Made by a program: the position numbers and the translations under genes | Shown here: one piece after another, positions 15,775-23,317 of the stretch | Numbering within the stretch: the stretch's first letter is position 1 | How the letters are laid out: the number at the start of each line of letters is the position of its first letter | Assembly: GCA_021809545.1 (NCBI GenBank) | Contig: JAKAYL010000018.1 | Location: 1 to 32,091 of the forward strand | Reading direction: 5' to 3' | Length of the DNA: 32,091 nt | From: Thermoplasmata archaeon | GTDB taxonomy: Archaea; Thermoplasmatota; Thermoplasmata; Lutacidiplasmatales; UBA184 | The notes under the pieces: generated by a model | What the model saw: the letters and a program-made list of their open reading frames with translations, nothing else | Database searches by the model: none | Told to the model about the DNA's origin: nothing

Positions 15775-17000
15775 TTTCCCGTCTCCCCTAGGGCCTCAAG
15801 GAGCTTCTGGGAGACGCGGCTCTTGTCCCCGGAGAGCTTGAGCGATTTTCCCGACTTCAGGATCAGGTAGACGGTCGCCTCTTCCGCCCCCATGGTGACC
15901 GGGTTGTTGGCCACAACCCCGTCCAGCTTGGCCTCTTTGAGGAGCTTCTGCCCCGTTCCGACGAGCTCGTCGGTGGTCCGGGTGGACGCGAGCTTGAAAC
16001 CGATGATCCGCACCGAGGGCGGGAGACGGGTCCGGAGCTCCGGGAGGAGCTTCTTCGCTCGGACCAGCTTGACGGTGAGGGTGGGGGATGCTTCCGACTC
16101 GATCTTCCCCTCCTTGCGTCCCTCCACGGTGAAGTCCGCCAGGGCCGCCGGCATGAGGAGGAGGGAGGTCCCCTTCAACTGGGCGAGGTTCTTGTCGATG
16201 AGCTGCTCGAGCTCCTTGAGGGTCTTGAACCGCTGGACGGGAACGTAGGGGTGCGCGGGCACGCGGGATTCCCCGAGCCAGAGCGTCACCTTGGCTCCCA
16301 TCCGGAAGGCCCAGGAGGAGAGTTCCACGGCCATCCGGCCGCTCCCGCCGTTCGAGATCGTCCGCACATCGTCGATGGGTTCCGCGGTGGCTCCCCCGAT
16401 CACCATCACCTGCTTCCCGCGGAGGGGTCCCCGCGAGAGGGCATGCATGGCATAGGCGACGACCGTAGCGGGGGTGGCGAGCTTCGCTTCTCCCTCCTCC
16501 ATCAAGGGAGGGACGACGGTGACACCGGCCTGCTCCAACACCTTCAGTTTCGCGGCGACGAAGGGATTGCGGGTCATCTCGGAATGCATGGCCGGGGCCA
16601 CGACCACCGGGATCTCAGAACCCAGCGCCATGCAGGCGCAGGTGGTGACGGAGGTGTCGCTGATCCCGCCCGCGATCTTGGTGAGGGTGTTGGCACTGGC
16701 GGGGGCGATCAGGAGGAGATCGGCCCGTCCCTTGCCGGGGCCGAAGAGCTGGACGTGCTCGACCTGGCCCGTGAGGTCCACCACGGGTTCCTTCCCGCTC
16801 GCGAATTCTATCGCATCCGGTGTGATGATGCCGGTGGCCTCCCGGGACATCACGGGGAAGACCTCGGCCCCATGGCGGATGAGCTCCCGCAGGATCTTCA
16901 CGGACTCCACGGCGGCGATCGAACCGGTGATCCCGACCACGATACGCTTTCCCGACAGGTAGTCGGACTTGTCTCCCCGGATGGCTTCGCTAGGGTGCAT
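15771..17000 (-). CDS. coaBC: Bifunctional phosphopantothenoylcysteine decarboxylase / phosphopantothenate-cysteine ligase
   Basis: 409 residues with both halves of CoaBC, which makes 4'-phosphopantetheine for coenzyme A. The CoaC flavoprotein half (about 17-190) has [35 protein letters not shown] and [13 protein letters not shown]; the histidine in PAMHSEM stands where bacterial enzymes have asparagine (PxMNxxM), as is usual in archaea. A conserved catalytic cysteine may be in TTCACMALG. The CoaB half (about 195-409) has [20 protein letters not shown] and [12 protein letters not shown], then the ADF loop (ALADFTVEG) and the lysine motif [14 protein letters not shown] box CTTTAA lies about 35 bases upstream. 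It is the promoter-proximal gene of a pair with hutU. Confidence 0.93.
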   Translation of the reverse strand: MHPSEAIRGDKSDYLSGKRIVVGITGSIAAVESVKILRELIRHGAEVFPVMSREATGIITPDAIEFASGKEPVVDLTGQVEHVQLFGPGKGRADLLLIAPASANTLTKIAGGISDTSVTTCACMALGSEIPVVVAPAMHSEMTRNPFVAAKLKVLEQAGVTVVPPLMEEGEAKLATPATVVAYAMHALSRGPLRGKQVMVIGGATAEPIDDVRTISNGGSGRMAVELSSWAFRMGAKVTLWLGESRVPAHPYVPVQRFKTLKELEQLIDKNLAQLKGTSLLLMPAALADFTVEGRKEGKIESEASPTLTVKLVRAKKLLPELRTRLPPSVRIIGFKLASTRTTDELVGTGQKLLKEAKLDGVVANNPVTMGAEEATVYLILKSGKSLKLSGDKSRVSQKLLEALGETGK

Positions 17001-17030
17001 TGGTCCTCCGCACCAACAGAGCGGGGGGCG

Positions 17031-17040
17031 GTTAAAGTGT
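17031..17040 (-). promoter_or_regulatory. TATA box for coaBC-hutU
   Basis: On the minus strand CGGAAACACTTTAACC contains a purine-rich BRE and CTTTAA centred 35 bases before the ATG at 17000, which leaves a leader of about 8 bases. Confidence 0.5.
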
Positions 17041-17111
17041 TTCCGAAGAGCCCCGCGGTCCGGGAAAGAACCCCACCCCCGCCCGTTCGGTAGGTTCTAA
17101 CCACAACCCTC

Positions 17112-17120
17112 ATTACTTTG
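17112..17120 (+). promoter_or_regulatory. Candidate TATA box for the first paralogue
   Basis: ATTACTTTG is the AT-richest stretch within 40 bases of the ATG at 17146 and is centred about 30 bases before it. Weak match to the consensus; a second option TTCTAACC is at 17094-17101. Confidence 0.35.
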
Positions 17121-17145
17121 CGGTCTCCTCCGGCCGCCCGAACCG

Positions 17146-17739
17146 ATGGGCGAGAACTCGGGAAGCGCGGAAGCCCTCCTATCCGCCGGTTTCCGGCGCG
17201 TGGGGGAGAACTTCCTCTCCTTCCATGCCACGCTGCTGAAGGGGGAAGCTACCGAGGAGCACCTGCACCTCGCGAGCACAGGGATCGCCCGTGCTGTGGG
17301 GGATCTCGGTCAGCTCCTGAGGGAACACGCCTCCCAGCTTCGGATCGGCATGCCCACCGACGGGTACAGCCGATCCGGCAACCACTCCCTCCACCAGGAA
17401 TTCGAGCTCCTCGCCAAGGCCGTCGAACTGACCGGCCGGAAGCTGTCCGAGATCCCTGCGAACGTTCCTTCCCTGGAGGAGTCGGACACCCTGCGCCCCC
17501 TGGCGTCCCTCCGGGAGCGGTTGGTCGAGGGGGGGCGGAAATTCATCGTGGTCTCCTCCCTGCTCGGGGAGTCCGACCTCATCCTCTCCGAGCTCCCCCT
17601 CGACCACGGCCACCTGAACCGGCTGGAGAAGCGTCTCGCCTACCAGGTGAAGGAACTGGACGACCTCCTGCTCATCACCCGGGAGCAGGTCTCCGTTGCG
17701 GTCGTGGAGCTCGGTCTGACCCTCAAGAAGAGTCCTTGA
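17146..17739 (+). CDS. Uncharacterised helical protein, paralogue A
   Basis: I do not recognise this 197-residue protein. It is predicted almost wholly helical, soluble and acidic, without cysteines, signal peptide or membrane segments. It is a clear paralogue of the next gene along its whole length. Shared positions include SAE at 7-9, L-x-S-x-GFR, LLxExASxLRxG, GYxRxxN, LTGRKL, RxRLVExGRxF, VV, GHxxLxRLExR, VKELDD and RE, in the same order. The clusters LTGRKL and LxRLExR...KELDD are the strongest conserved parts and may form the core of a helical bundle. It diverges from coaBC, with about 145 bases between the start codons. No function is offered. Confidence 0.72.
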   Translation: MGENSGSAEALLSAGFRRVGENFLSFHATLLKGEATEEHLHLASTGIARAVGDLGQLLREHASQLRIGMPTDGYSRSGNHSLHQEFELLAKAVELTGRKLSEIPANVPSLEESDTLRPLASLRERLVEGGRKFIVVSSLLGESDLILSELPLDHGHLNRLEKRLAYQVKELDDLLLITREQVSVAVVELGLTLKKSP

Positions 17740-17789
17740 CCTATCCGGTGCTCTGCTTCCGACCGTTTTCCTCCCAGAATATTCCCTAT

Positions 17790-17809
17790 TGCGGTCAATC
17801 ACTACCGCA
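17790..17809. promoter_or_regulatory. Inverted repeat between the paralogues, possible operator
   Basis: TGCGGT (17790-17795) and ACCGCA (17804-17809) flank an 8-base AT-rich spacer. The dyad lies about 30 bases upstream of the TATA-like box for the second paralogue, in a low-GC intergenic stretch, a place suited to an archaeal regulator. It could also be a short hairpin at the 3' end of the first gene's mRNA. Confidence 0.35.
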
Positions 17810-17837
17810 TATCGAGTAATTCCCCTGGGAACCAGAA

Positions 17838-17846
17838 CATTCATAC
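17838..17846 (+). promoter_or_regulatory. TATA-like box for paralogue B
   Basis: CATTCATAC is centred 27 bases before the ATG at 17870, matching the leaderless spacing seen elsewhere in the window. It argues against the earlier in-frame start at 17789. Confidence 0.45.
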
Positions 17847-17869
17847 GGTTTTTCCCACATTTTTCCTTC

Positions 17870-18502
17870 ATGCAAGCGCATGTGGAAAGCGCCGAGACCC
17901 TGATCTCCTCGGGATTCCGGACCACGGGAGAGAGACTCCTCTCTCTCCGCTACGCCTCCCTGAAGGGGGCGAACGAAGCCTACGAACTACGTCTCGTGGA
18001 ACCCGATCTCGCGGAGTCCTTCCACGACCTCTCGAACCTCCTTGAGGAGGACGCCTCCCATCTGCGCGTGGGAGCCACGGCCGAGGGGTACCCACGACCG
18101 GAGAACACCACCATCCCGCTCGAGATGGAGTTCCTGTCCCAGGGAATGGCGCTCACGGGACGGAAGCTGGCCGACCTGGCCGGGACCCCGATCCCGAAGC
18201 CTGGGGAAGGGCCCCGTCCTCCCAGTCCCTTCCTCCGGGACCGTCTGGTGGAAACGGGGCGAAGGTTCCTCGTGGTCGCGACCCAGTTGGAGGAGGCCCA
18301 TCGCCTCCTCTCCGACACCTCTGCGGGACACATCTATCTTCACCGGCTCGAGCACCGGATGTCGCACGAGCTGAAGGAACTCGACGACTTCCTCTTCGGG
18401 CTCCGGGAGCATATCGGGGTGACCTTGGCCGAACTTGCGATCTATGCGAAGAAGGGGTCCTCACCCGAGACCGTGCACACGAGCCGGTTCCTTCAACCCT
18501 AG
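17870..18502 (+). CDS. Uncharacterised helical protein, paralogue B
   Basis: 210 residues, of unknown family, homologous end to end with the preceding gene. The start at 17870 is chosen because it puts the conserved SAE at residues 7-9 exactly as in paralogue A and has a TATA-like box at the leaderless distance; a start at 17789 would add 27 residues with no counterpart. Compared with A it has a proline-rich loop in the middle (GTPIPKPGEGPRPPSP) and a 15-residue C-terminal extension. The conserved features ALTGRKL, RDRLVETGRRF, LHRLEHRMSHELKELDD and LREHIG are kept. The two probably arose by tandem duplication and may form a heteromer, but nothing in the sequence proves this. It ends 30 bases before the convergent argH. 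Confidence 0.7.
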   Translation: MQAHVESAETLISSGFRTTGERLLSLRYASLKGANEAYELRLVEPDLAESFHDLSNLLEEDASHLRVGATAEGYPRPENTTIPLEMEFLSQGMALTGRKLADLAGTPIPKPGEGPRPPSPFLRDRLVETGRRFLVVATQLEEAHRLLSDTSAGHIYLHRLEHRMSHELKELDDFLFGLREHIGVTLAELAIYAKKGSSPETVHTSRFLQP

Positions 18503-18509
18503 GGGACTG

Positions 18510-18524
18510 GGGAAAGGCGTTCCC
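18510..18524. terminator. Short hairpin between convergent genes
   Basis: GGGAA and TTCCC form a 5-bp stem with a 5-base loop in the 30-base gap between paralogue B and argH. Weak; may help separate the convergent transcripts. Confidence 0.25.
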
Positions 18525-18532
18525 TCGGCGGG

Positions 18533-19960
18533 TCACGCTCGAAGAAGCTCTTCGATGAGCCGCGCCTTGCGGTGACGTTCCCGAACCGTCTGTCGCTGCG
18601 CTCTAATCACGGCCGCGTGCAGGAGCTTCTGGTCCCGCGAGACCTGGGTCCAAGAACTGCCCCCGGAGGTCTTCCGCATCTCCGCCTCGTCCGCGCCCCC
18701 GGGCGGGTCCCACCCCTCGGGGCCGAGCTCGGGGAAGGCTCGGGTCCAATCGTCCTTCGTGGCGTCAGGCAGGGCCTTCCCCTTCTCTTCGAGCGACCGC
18801 ACGAAGTCCGCGACCCGGCCGTGGGCGGTGCGGAAGGGAACCCCATGGGTCACGAGTGCGTTGGCAAGCTCCACACTGGCGGTGGAAGCCCCTTTCCCAG
18901 TTCCCTGGGGAAGGAAGGTGGCCGAACGGATGAGCGGGACGAGGAGGCGAAGGGCCCGTGCGCTCCGGGCCATGCCTTCCAGCAGGACCCGCTTCCCCGT
19001 CTGGAGGTCCCGGTTGTAGGCCAGGGGAAGCCCCTTGAGGATGCCCACTTCGGAGTGGGCGAAGCCGGAGAGGACCCCCGCCTCGGCCCTCAGGAGCTCG
19101 GCCAGATCGGGGTTCCGTTTGTGGGGCATGAGGCTGGAGGTGGTGACGAAGTCGTCCCCGAACCGCACGCGGGCGAACTGGGACGTGGACCAGAGCACCC
19201 ATTCCTCCGCCAGCGAGCTGAGATGCACCCCGAGGAGCGCAGCGGCCTGGAGAGCCTCCACAGAGGCATCCCGGTCCGAGACCGCATCCATGGAGTTGGA
19301 GTACGGTCCTTGGAACCCGAGCAAGCGGGCGGTGTGCACCGGGTCCAAGGGAAGTGAACTGCCGGCCACGGCCCCCGCCCCGAGTGGACAGTAGCGGAGG
19401 GACGAACGGATGCCTTCCAACCGTTGGGCGTCCCGGAGGAAACGGTGCGCGTGGACCTGGAGGATCTGGGCGAGATAGACCTGCTGGGCGTCCTGAAGGT
19501 GGGTCGCCGAGGGATAGACGAACTTGCCCTCCGGACCCCGGGAATGTCGAAGAAGCTCTGCGACGGACGCGAGCAGCGCCTCCTCTTGCGAGAGAAGGTT
19601 CTCCCGGAGGAAGAGGACGAGGTCGGTCGCCACGAGGTCGTTGCGGCTCCGGCCCGTCGGGAGCTTGGCTCCCACCTCTCCGAGCTCTTTCGTGAGGGCC
19701 GCCTCCACGTTCATGTGCACGTCCTCCAGGGAGGGGTCAAGCGGGAACTTGTCCCGGAGGGCCCGCCCGTGGAGCCGGGCCAGCTCCCGGAGAAGGGCCC
19801 TTCCCTCCTTGGCGGGGAGGAGCTTCTGGCGGACAAGCATCCGGGCATGAGCGGCGCTCGCGAGAATGTCGTAGGGAAGGAGCGCCCGGTCCTCCTCTAC
19901 AGAGGAACCGAAGGCGGCCGCCTCAGGGTGTGGTGGGTTGCGAAAGCGCTGTCTTAGCAA
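18533..19960 (-). CDS. argH: Argininosuccinate lyase
   Basis: This fumarase/aspartase-superfamily enzyme splits argininosuccinate into arginine and fumarate, the last step of arginine synthesis. Visible motifs are LLPYDILASAAHARML near the N-terminus, DVHMNVEAALTKELGEVGAKL, TGRSRNDLVATDL, SATHLQDAQQVYL (catalytic-base region), GAGAVAGSSLPLDP, and the signature TTSSLMPHKRNPDLAELLR. I take the TTG at 19960 as start (475 residues): it follows a strong GGGGGAGGA and puts LRQRF where the family has WGGRF. An ATG at 20011 would add 17 residues and enlarge the overlap with argG from 38 to 89 bases. The C-terminal part beyond about 440 is more variable. Last gene of the arg operon. Confidence 0.92.
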   Translation of the reverse strand: MLRQRFRNPPHPEAAAFGSSVEEDRALLPYDILASAAHARMLVRQKLLPAKEGRALLRELARLHGRALRDKFPLDPSLEDVHMNVEAALTKELGEVGAKLPTGRSRNDLVATDLVLFLRENLLSQEEALLASVAELLRHSRGPEGKFVYPSATHLQDAQQVYLAQILQVHAHRFLRDAQRLEGIRSSLRYCPLGAGAVAGSSLPLDPVHTARLLGFQGPYSNSMDAVSDRDASVEALQAAALLGVHLSSLAEEWVLWSTSQFARVRFGDDFVTTSSLMPHKRNPDLAELLRAEAGVLSGFAHSEVGILKGLPLAYNRDLQTGKRVLLEGMARSARALRLLVPLIRSATFLPQGTGKGASTASVELANALVTHGVPFRTAHGRVADFVRSLEEKGKALPDATKDDWTRAFPELGPEGWDPPGGADEAEMRKTSGGSSWTQVSRDQKLLHAAVIRAQRQTVRERHRKARLIEELLRA

Positions 19961-21194
19961 CGGAATTTCCTCCCCCCACGGGGGCACCCGCCCCACTCCT
20001 GCGCCGCACATAAGCGAGGCTGTTCGCGAGCCCGTAGAGGTGGATGAACCCCTCCGCCGCGCCCTCCGGGAAGGTCGACTCGCGGCCGTAGGTCGCGAGC
20101 TCCTTCGCGAGGAGCGAGTAGGGCGAGCTCCGTCCGACGACCCGGGAGCCCCCTTGGAGGAGCCGGAGAGTGACCTCACCGGTCACGCTCTCTTGGGTCG
20201 AATCGAGGAACGCGGAGATCGCCTCGCGGACCTGGCTGAACCAGAAGCCGCCGTAGACGACCTCGCTGAACTTGGGCTCCAGCTGGGTCTTGAGCGAGCG
20301 GAGCTCGCGCGGGAGGACGAGCGCTTCCAGGGCCATGTGCGCCTGGATGAGGGCGATGGCGGCCGGGCACTCGTAGGTCTCGCGGGACTTGATGCCGACC
20401 ACGCGGTCCTCCACATGGTCGATACGGCCGACCCCGTGCTTTCCGGCCAGGGCGTTCATCTTCTGGATGAGCGCGACCGGGGGAAGGCGCTGGCCGTCCA
20501 GGGACACGGGGATCCCCTCCTCGAACCCGATCACGACCTCTTGGGGATCGGTGGGCCAGGTGTCCGGGTGCCCCGTCCAGTCGAAGACCTCCTCCGGGGG
20601 GGCCGCGGCGGCGTCCTCAAGGACCCCGCCCTCGACGGAGCGGCCCCAGAGGTTCTCGTCCACGGAGTAGGGAGACTCCGGCTTGACGTGGATCTTGAGC
20701 CCGTGGGCGCGGGCGTACTCGATCTCGTCGGGGCGATTCATGTTCCACTCCCGGACGGGAGCGATGATGTTGAGGTCGGGGGCCAGGGTGTGCACCCCGA
20801 CGTCGAAACGGACCTGGTCGTTCCCCTTCCCCGTGCAACCGTGGGCCACGGTGTCGGCACCGACCTCCCGGGCGGCGGAAACGAGCTTGCTGACGATCAG
20901 CGGCCGGGCCAGGGCCGTGGAGAGGGGGTAGATCCCCTGGTAGAGGGCGTTCGCCTTGAGGGCCGGGAAGAGGAACTCCTCCGCAAAGCTCGCCTTGGCA
21001 TCGACGGTGCGGGCGTCGTACGCCCCGTTGAGGAGCGCCCGTTCCATCGCGTCGCGTGTCTCGCCTTCCTGGCCGACGTCCACGAGGAGCGTCGTCACCT
21101 TGGCTCCGTAGTGCTCCTTGATCCAAGGGATCGCCACGGAAGTGTCCAGTCCGCCCGAATACGCCAATACCACGTGTTCACTCTGCTTCGCCAT
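19923..21194 (-). CDS. argG: Argininosuccinate synthase
   Basis: 423 residues with the N-type ATP pyrophosphatase loop AYSGGLDTSVAIPWI (11-25), which binds ATP; the enzyme joins citrulline and aspartate through a citrulline-AMP intermediate. Other family signatures are GCTGKGNDQVRFDVG (about 118-132), the aspartate/citrulline-binding region IIAPVREWNMNR and PYSVDENLWGRSVEGG. GRIDHVEDRVVGIKSRETYE is also conserved. The last 20 or so residues (GAGAPVGGGNSVAKTALSQPTTP) are poorly conserved and are encoded where argH begins in another frame. It lies 24 bases after argB, with a GAGGAAAC sequence ahead of the ATG as ribosome site. Confidence 0.95.
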   Translation of the reverse strand: MAKQSEHVVLAYSGGLDTSVAIPWIKEHYGAKVTTLLVDVGQEGETRDAMERALLNGAYDARTVDAKASFAEEFLFPALKANALYQGIYPLSTALARPLIVSKLVSAAREVGADTVAHGCTGKGNDQVRFDVGVHTLAPDLNIIAPVREWNMNRPDEIEYARAHGLKIHVKPESPYSVDENLWGRSVEGGVLEDAAAAPPEEVFDWTGHPDTWPTDPQEVVIGFEEGIPVSLDGQRLPPVALIQKMNALAGKHGVGRIDHVEDRVVGIKSRETYECPAAIALIQAHMALEALVLPRELRSLKTQLEPKFSEVVYGGFWFSQVREAISAFLDSTQESVTGEVTLRLLQGGSRVVGRSSPYSLLAKELATYGRESTFPEGAAEGFIHLYGLANSLAYVRRRSGAGAPVGGGNSVAKTALSQPTTP

Positions 21195-21218
21195 CTTCTG
21201 TTTCCTCGGTTATGCTCT

Positions 21219-22061
21219 CTAGGTCTCCTCCGTTCCAGGGGAGGGAGGAGAGGAAGCGAGGGAAACCGGATCGGACGGGGAGAAACATGTGCCCCCCGTG
21301 CAGTCGGCCAGGGAACCGGACGCAGAAGCGAGGGAGCCGATCCACACCCCCCGCGCACCCTTGTCGAGGGCGCGGAGCGCGGACCGGACCTTCGGTACCA
21401 TGCCGTCACGGACTGTGCCCTCGGCGATCAAGGACCGGGTCTCCAGCCCGGTGAGCTGGGGGAGCACCACGCCCCCCTTGTCCAGTACTCCGGGCACATC
21501 GGAGATGAGGAGGAGCTCGGAGCCCAGCGCGGAGGCGATGGCCGCGGCGAAGGCGTCCGCGTTGACATTCAGGACCTCGTTCCGGGGACCGAGGGCGAGG
21601 GGAGCGAGGACCGGGGTAAGGCCGTTGAGGAGCATCCACCAAAGGAGCCCGGAGCCCACACGGACGGGTTCGCCCACGAGCCCGAGGGCTCCTCCTTCCG
21701 CCACCCGGGCCCGTACGAGCTCTGCGGAGACGCCGCTCAGCCCCATCGGGGTCACTCCCGCGGCGAGGAGGTGCTGGACCAGGCGAAGATTGACCTCCCC
21801 GGCCAGAACGCCGGCGAGGATGGGGAGGGTCTCGGGGGTGGTGACCCGCTGGCCCGCGACCTTCTGGGTGGGAAGGCCCAGGGCCTCCGCCCTCCGGGAC
21901 ACCTCCTCGCCCCCGCCGTGGACGATGACCATCCGCCGTCCCTCACGGGCGCGGTCGGAGACCCAGCGGGCGAAGGCTTTCACACCCTCTCCGGGAGCGA
22001 TCTCCCGACCCCCCACCTTGACCACGAGTGCGCCCGCTCCTTCCATCGTTTCGCTCCTCAT
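21219..22061 (-). CDS. argB: Acetylglutamate kinase
   Basis: 280 residues of the amino-acid kinase family: VVKVGGREI with K15 and the glycine pair near the start, VIVHGGGEEVSRR (about 45-57), AGEVNLRLVQHLLAAGVTPMGLSG, LNGLTPVLAPLAL, the ATP site NVNADAFAAAIASALGSELL and SDVPGVLDKGG. It would phosphorylate N-acetylglutamate. LysZ-type kinases of the LysW carrier pathway are close relatives, but the adjacent argJ supports acetyl intermediates. The ATG at 22061 overlaps the argJ stop as ATGA; an ATG at 22046 is the alternative. The C-terminal 25 residues (SPSDPVSLASSPPSPGTEET) go beyond the usual end of the family and look disordered. Confidence 0.88.
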   Translation of the reverse strand: MRSETMEGAGALVVKVGGREIAPGEGVKAFARWVSDRAREGRRMVIVHGGGEEVSRRAEALGLPTQKVAGQRVTTPETLPILAGVLAGEVNLRLVQHLLAAGVTPMGLSGVSAELVRARVAEGGALGLVGEPVRVGSGLLWWMLLNGLTPVLAPLALGPRNEVLNVNADAFAAAIASALGSELLLISDVPGVLDKGGVVLPQLTGLETRSLIAEGTVRDGMVPKVRSALRALDKGARGVWIGSLASASGSLADCTGGTCFSPSDPVSLASSPPSPGTEET

Positions 22062-23317
22062 GTCCGGTAGTGGGCGTTGATGTGCACGTAGCCGTAGGAG
22101 AGGTCGCAGCCCCAGGCGGTCGCATCTGCCACTCCGTTCCCAAGCTCGACCTCGAGGACGACCTCGTCCATGCGGCGGAGGAGGGCGTGGAGCCGGTGTC
22201 CCATCCCGTTGTCGAGTCCGGGGACCGGCGTCCCGTTCTGGATGAGCGGCCAGCGGTTCCCTTTCTCGCGCAGATCGACACGGAGGCGGGAGGCATCGAA
22301 CCTCGCCCCTGAGTAGCCCAGCGCGCAGGCGATCCGCCCGACGTTGGGATCGGCCCCGAAGAGGGCGGTCTTCACAAGGACGGAGCGGGCGATAGCCTTG
22401 GCGGCCGAGCGGGCCTCCGCCGCATCCTCGGCCCCGGCCACATGGACGGTGAGCATCTTGGTGGCGCCCTCCCCATCCCGGGCCACGGCCTTGGCCAGCT
22501 GTTCGAGCACGGCGCCGACAGCCCGCACGAAAGCGGGGTCCTTCCCTGCCGAGCAGCCCCCGGCCGCGCCGTTGGCGAAGAGGAGGACGGTGTCGTTGGT
22601 GGAAGTGTCGCCGTCCACGCTCACCATGTTGAAAGTGCGGTCCGCCTCCTGGTTCAGCACCGTTTGCAGATCTTCGGAGTCCACCTTGGCATCCGTCGAA
22701 AGGAAGGCTAAGGTGGTGGCATGGGGAGGGGCGAGGGACGGGGCGATCATGCCGCTTCCCTTGGCCATCCCAGCGACGCGGACGCGGGTGCCGTCCGCCA
22801 GCTTCACCGCCACGGCCGCCTCCTTCGTGGTCGTGTCCGTGGTCAGGATGGCGGAGGCGGCCCGGAAACCTCCCTCCCGGGTGGGAGCGAGGGCCTCCAC
22901 CGCGGCGCCGATGTGACGCTCGATGGCTGGGAGCGGGATGCGGGGCCCGATGACCCCGGTCGCCGCGTGGAGAAGGGACCCGTGGGAGGCTCCGAGCGCT
23001 TGCTCTGCGAGCTCGATCACCCGGGCGCTGTCGGCGTACCCTTCCGGTCCCGTGAGCGCGTTGGCGACCCCGCTCACGACCACCACCCCGCGGCTCATTC
23101 CTCCCTGACGGGCAAGGATCTCCTCCGTGAGGAGGACGGGCGCCGCCCGGATGCGGTTCGTGGTGAACACGCCCGCGGCGGAGGCCTCGCGGTCGCTCAC
23201 GAGAAGCGCGAGATCGGGGCGCAGGGAGCGCTTGATCCCCGAGGCAACCCCGCTCGCGCGGAATCCCTTCGGGTAGGTGACCCCCTGCTCAGTGACGGAA
23301 AGGGTGGAGCCGTTCAT
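22058..23317 (-). CDS. argJ: Glutamate N-acetyltransferase (ornithine acetyltransferase)
   Basis: 419 residues of the ArgJ self-cleaving family, which moves the acetyl group from acetylornithine to glutamate. The precursor is predicted to split between A200 and T201 in PPHATTLAFL; T201 becomes the N-terminal nucleophile of the beta chain. Also conserved: AAGVFTTNRIRAAPV, TGVIGPRIPL, ILTTDTTTKEAAV, GMAKGSGMIAPS, SVDGDTSTNDTV, LVKTALFGADPNVGRI and a C-terminal GCDLSYGYVHINAHYRT. An oddity: the usual NSGNANACTG stretch reads VSGVANALTG at 81-90, losing both leading asparagines. Whether it also makes acetylglutamate from acetyl-CoA cannot be told. Both ends overlap neighbours as ATGA. Confidence 0.92.
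   Translation of the reverse strand: MNGSTLSVTEQGVTYPKGFRASGVASGIKRSLRPDLALLVSDREASAAGVFTTNRIRAAPVLLTEEILARQGGMSRGVVVVSGVANALTGPEGYADSARVIELAEQALGASHGSLLHAATGVIGPRIPLPAIERHIGAAVEALAPTREGGFRAASAILTTDTTTKEAAVAVKLADGTRVRVAGMAKGSGMIAPSLAPPHATTLAFLSTDAKVDSEDLQTVLNQEADRTFNMVSVDGDTSTNDTVLLFANGAAGGCSAGKDPAFVRAVGAVLEQLAKAVARDGEGATKMLTVHVAGAEDAAEARSAAKAIARSVLVKTALFGADPNVGRIACALGYSGARFDASRLRVDLREKGNRWPLIQNGTPVPGLDNGMGHRLHALLRRMDEVVLEVELGNGVADATAWGCDLSYGYVHINAHYRT

Noticed and set aside
14185-15870. 561-codon plus-strand frame opposite hutU
   Set aside because: Acidic low-complexity shadow of the strongly conserved urocanase.
19938-22070. 710-codon plus-strand frame opposite argG and argB
   Set aside because: Antisense shadow; argG and argB are highly conserved on the other strand.
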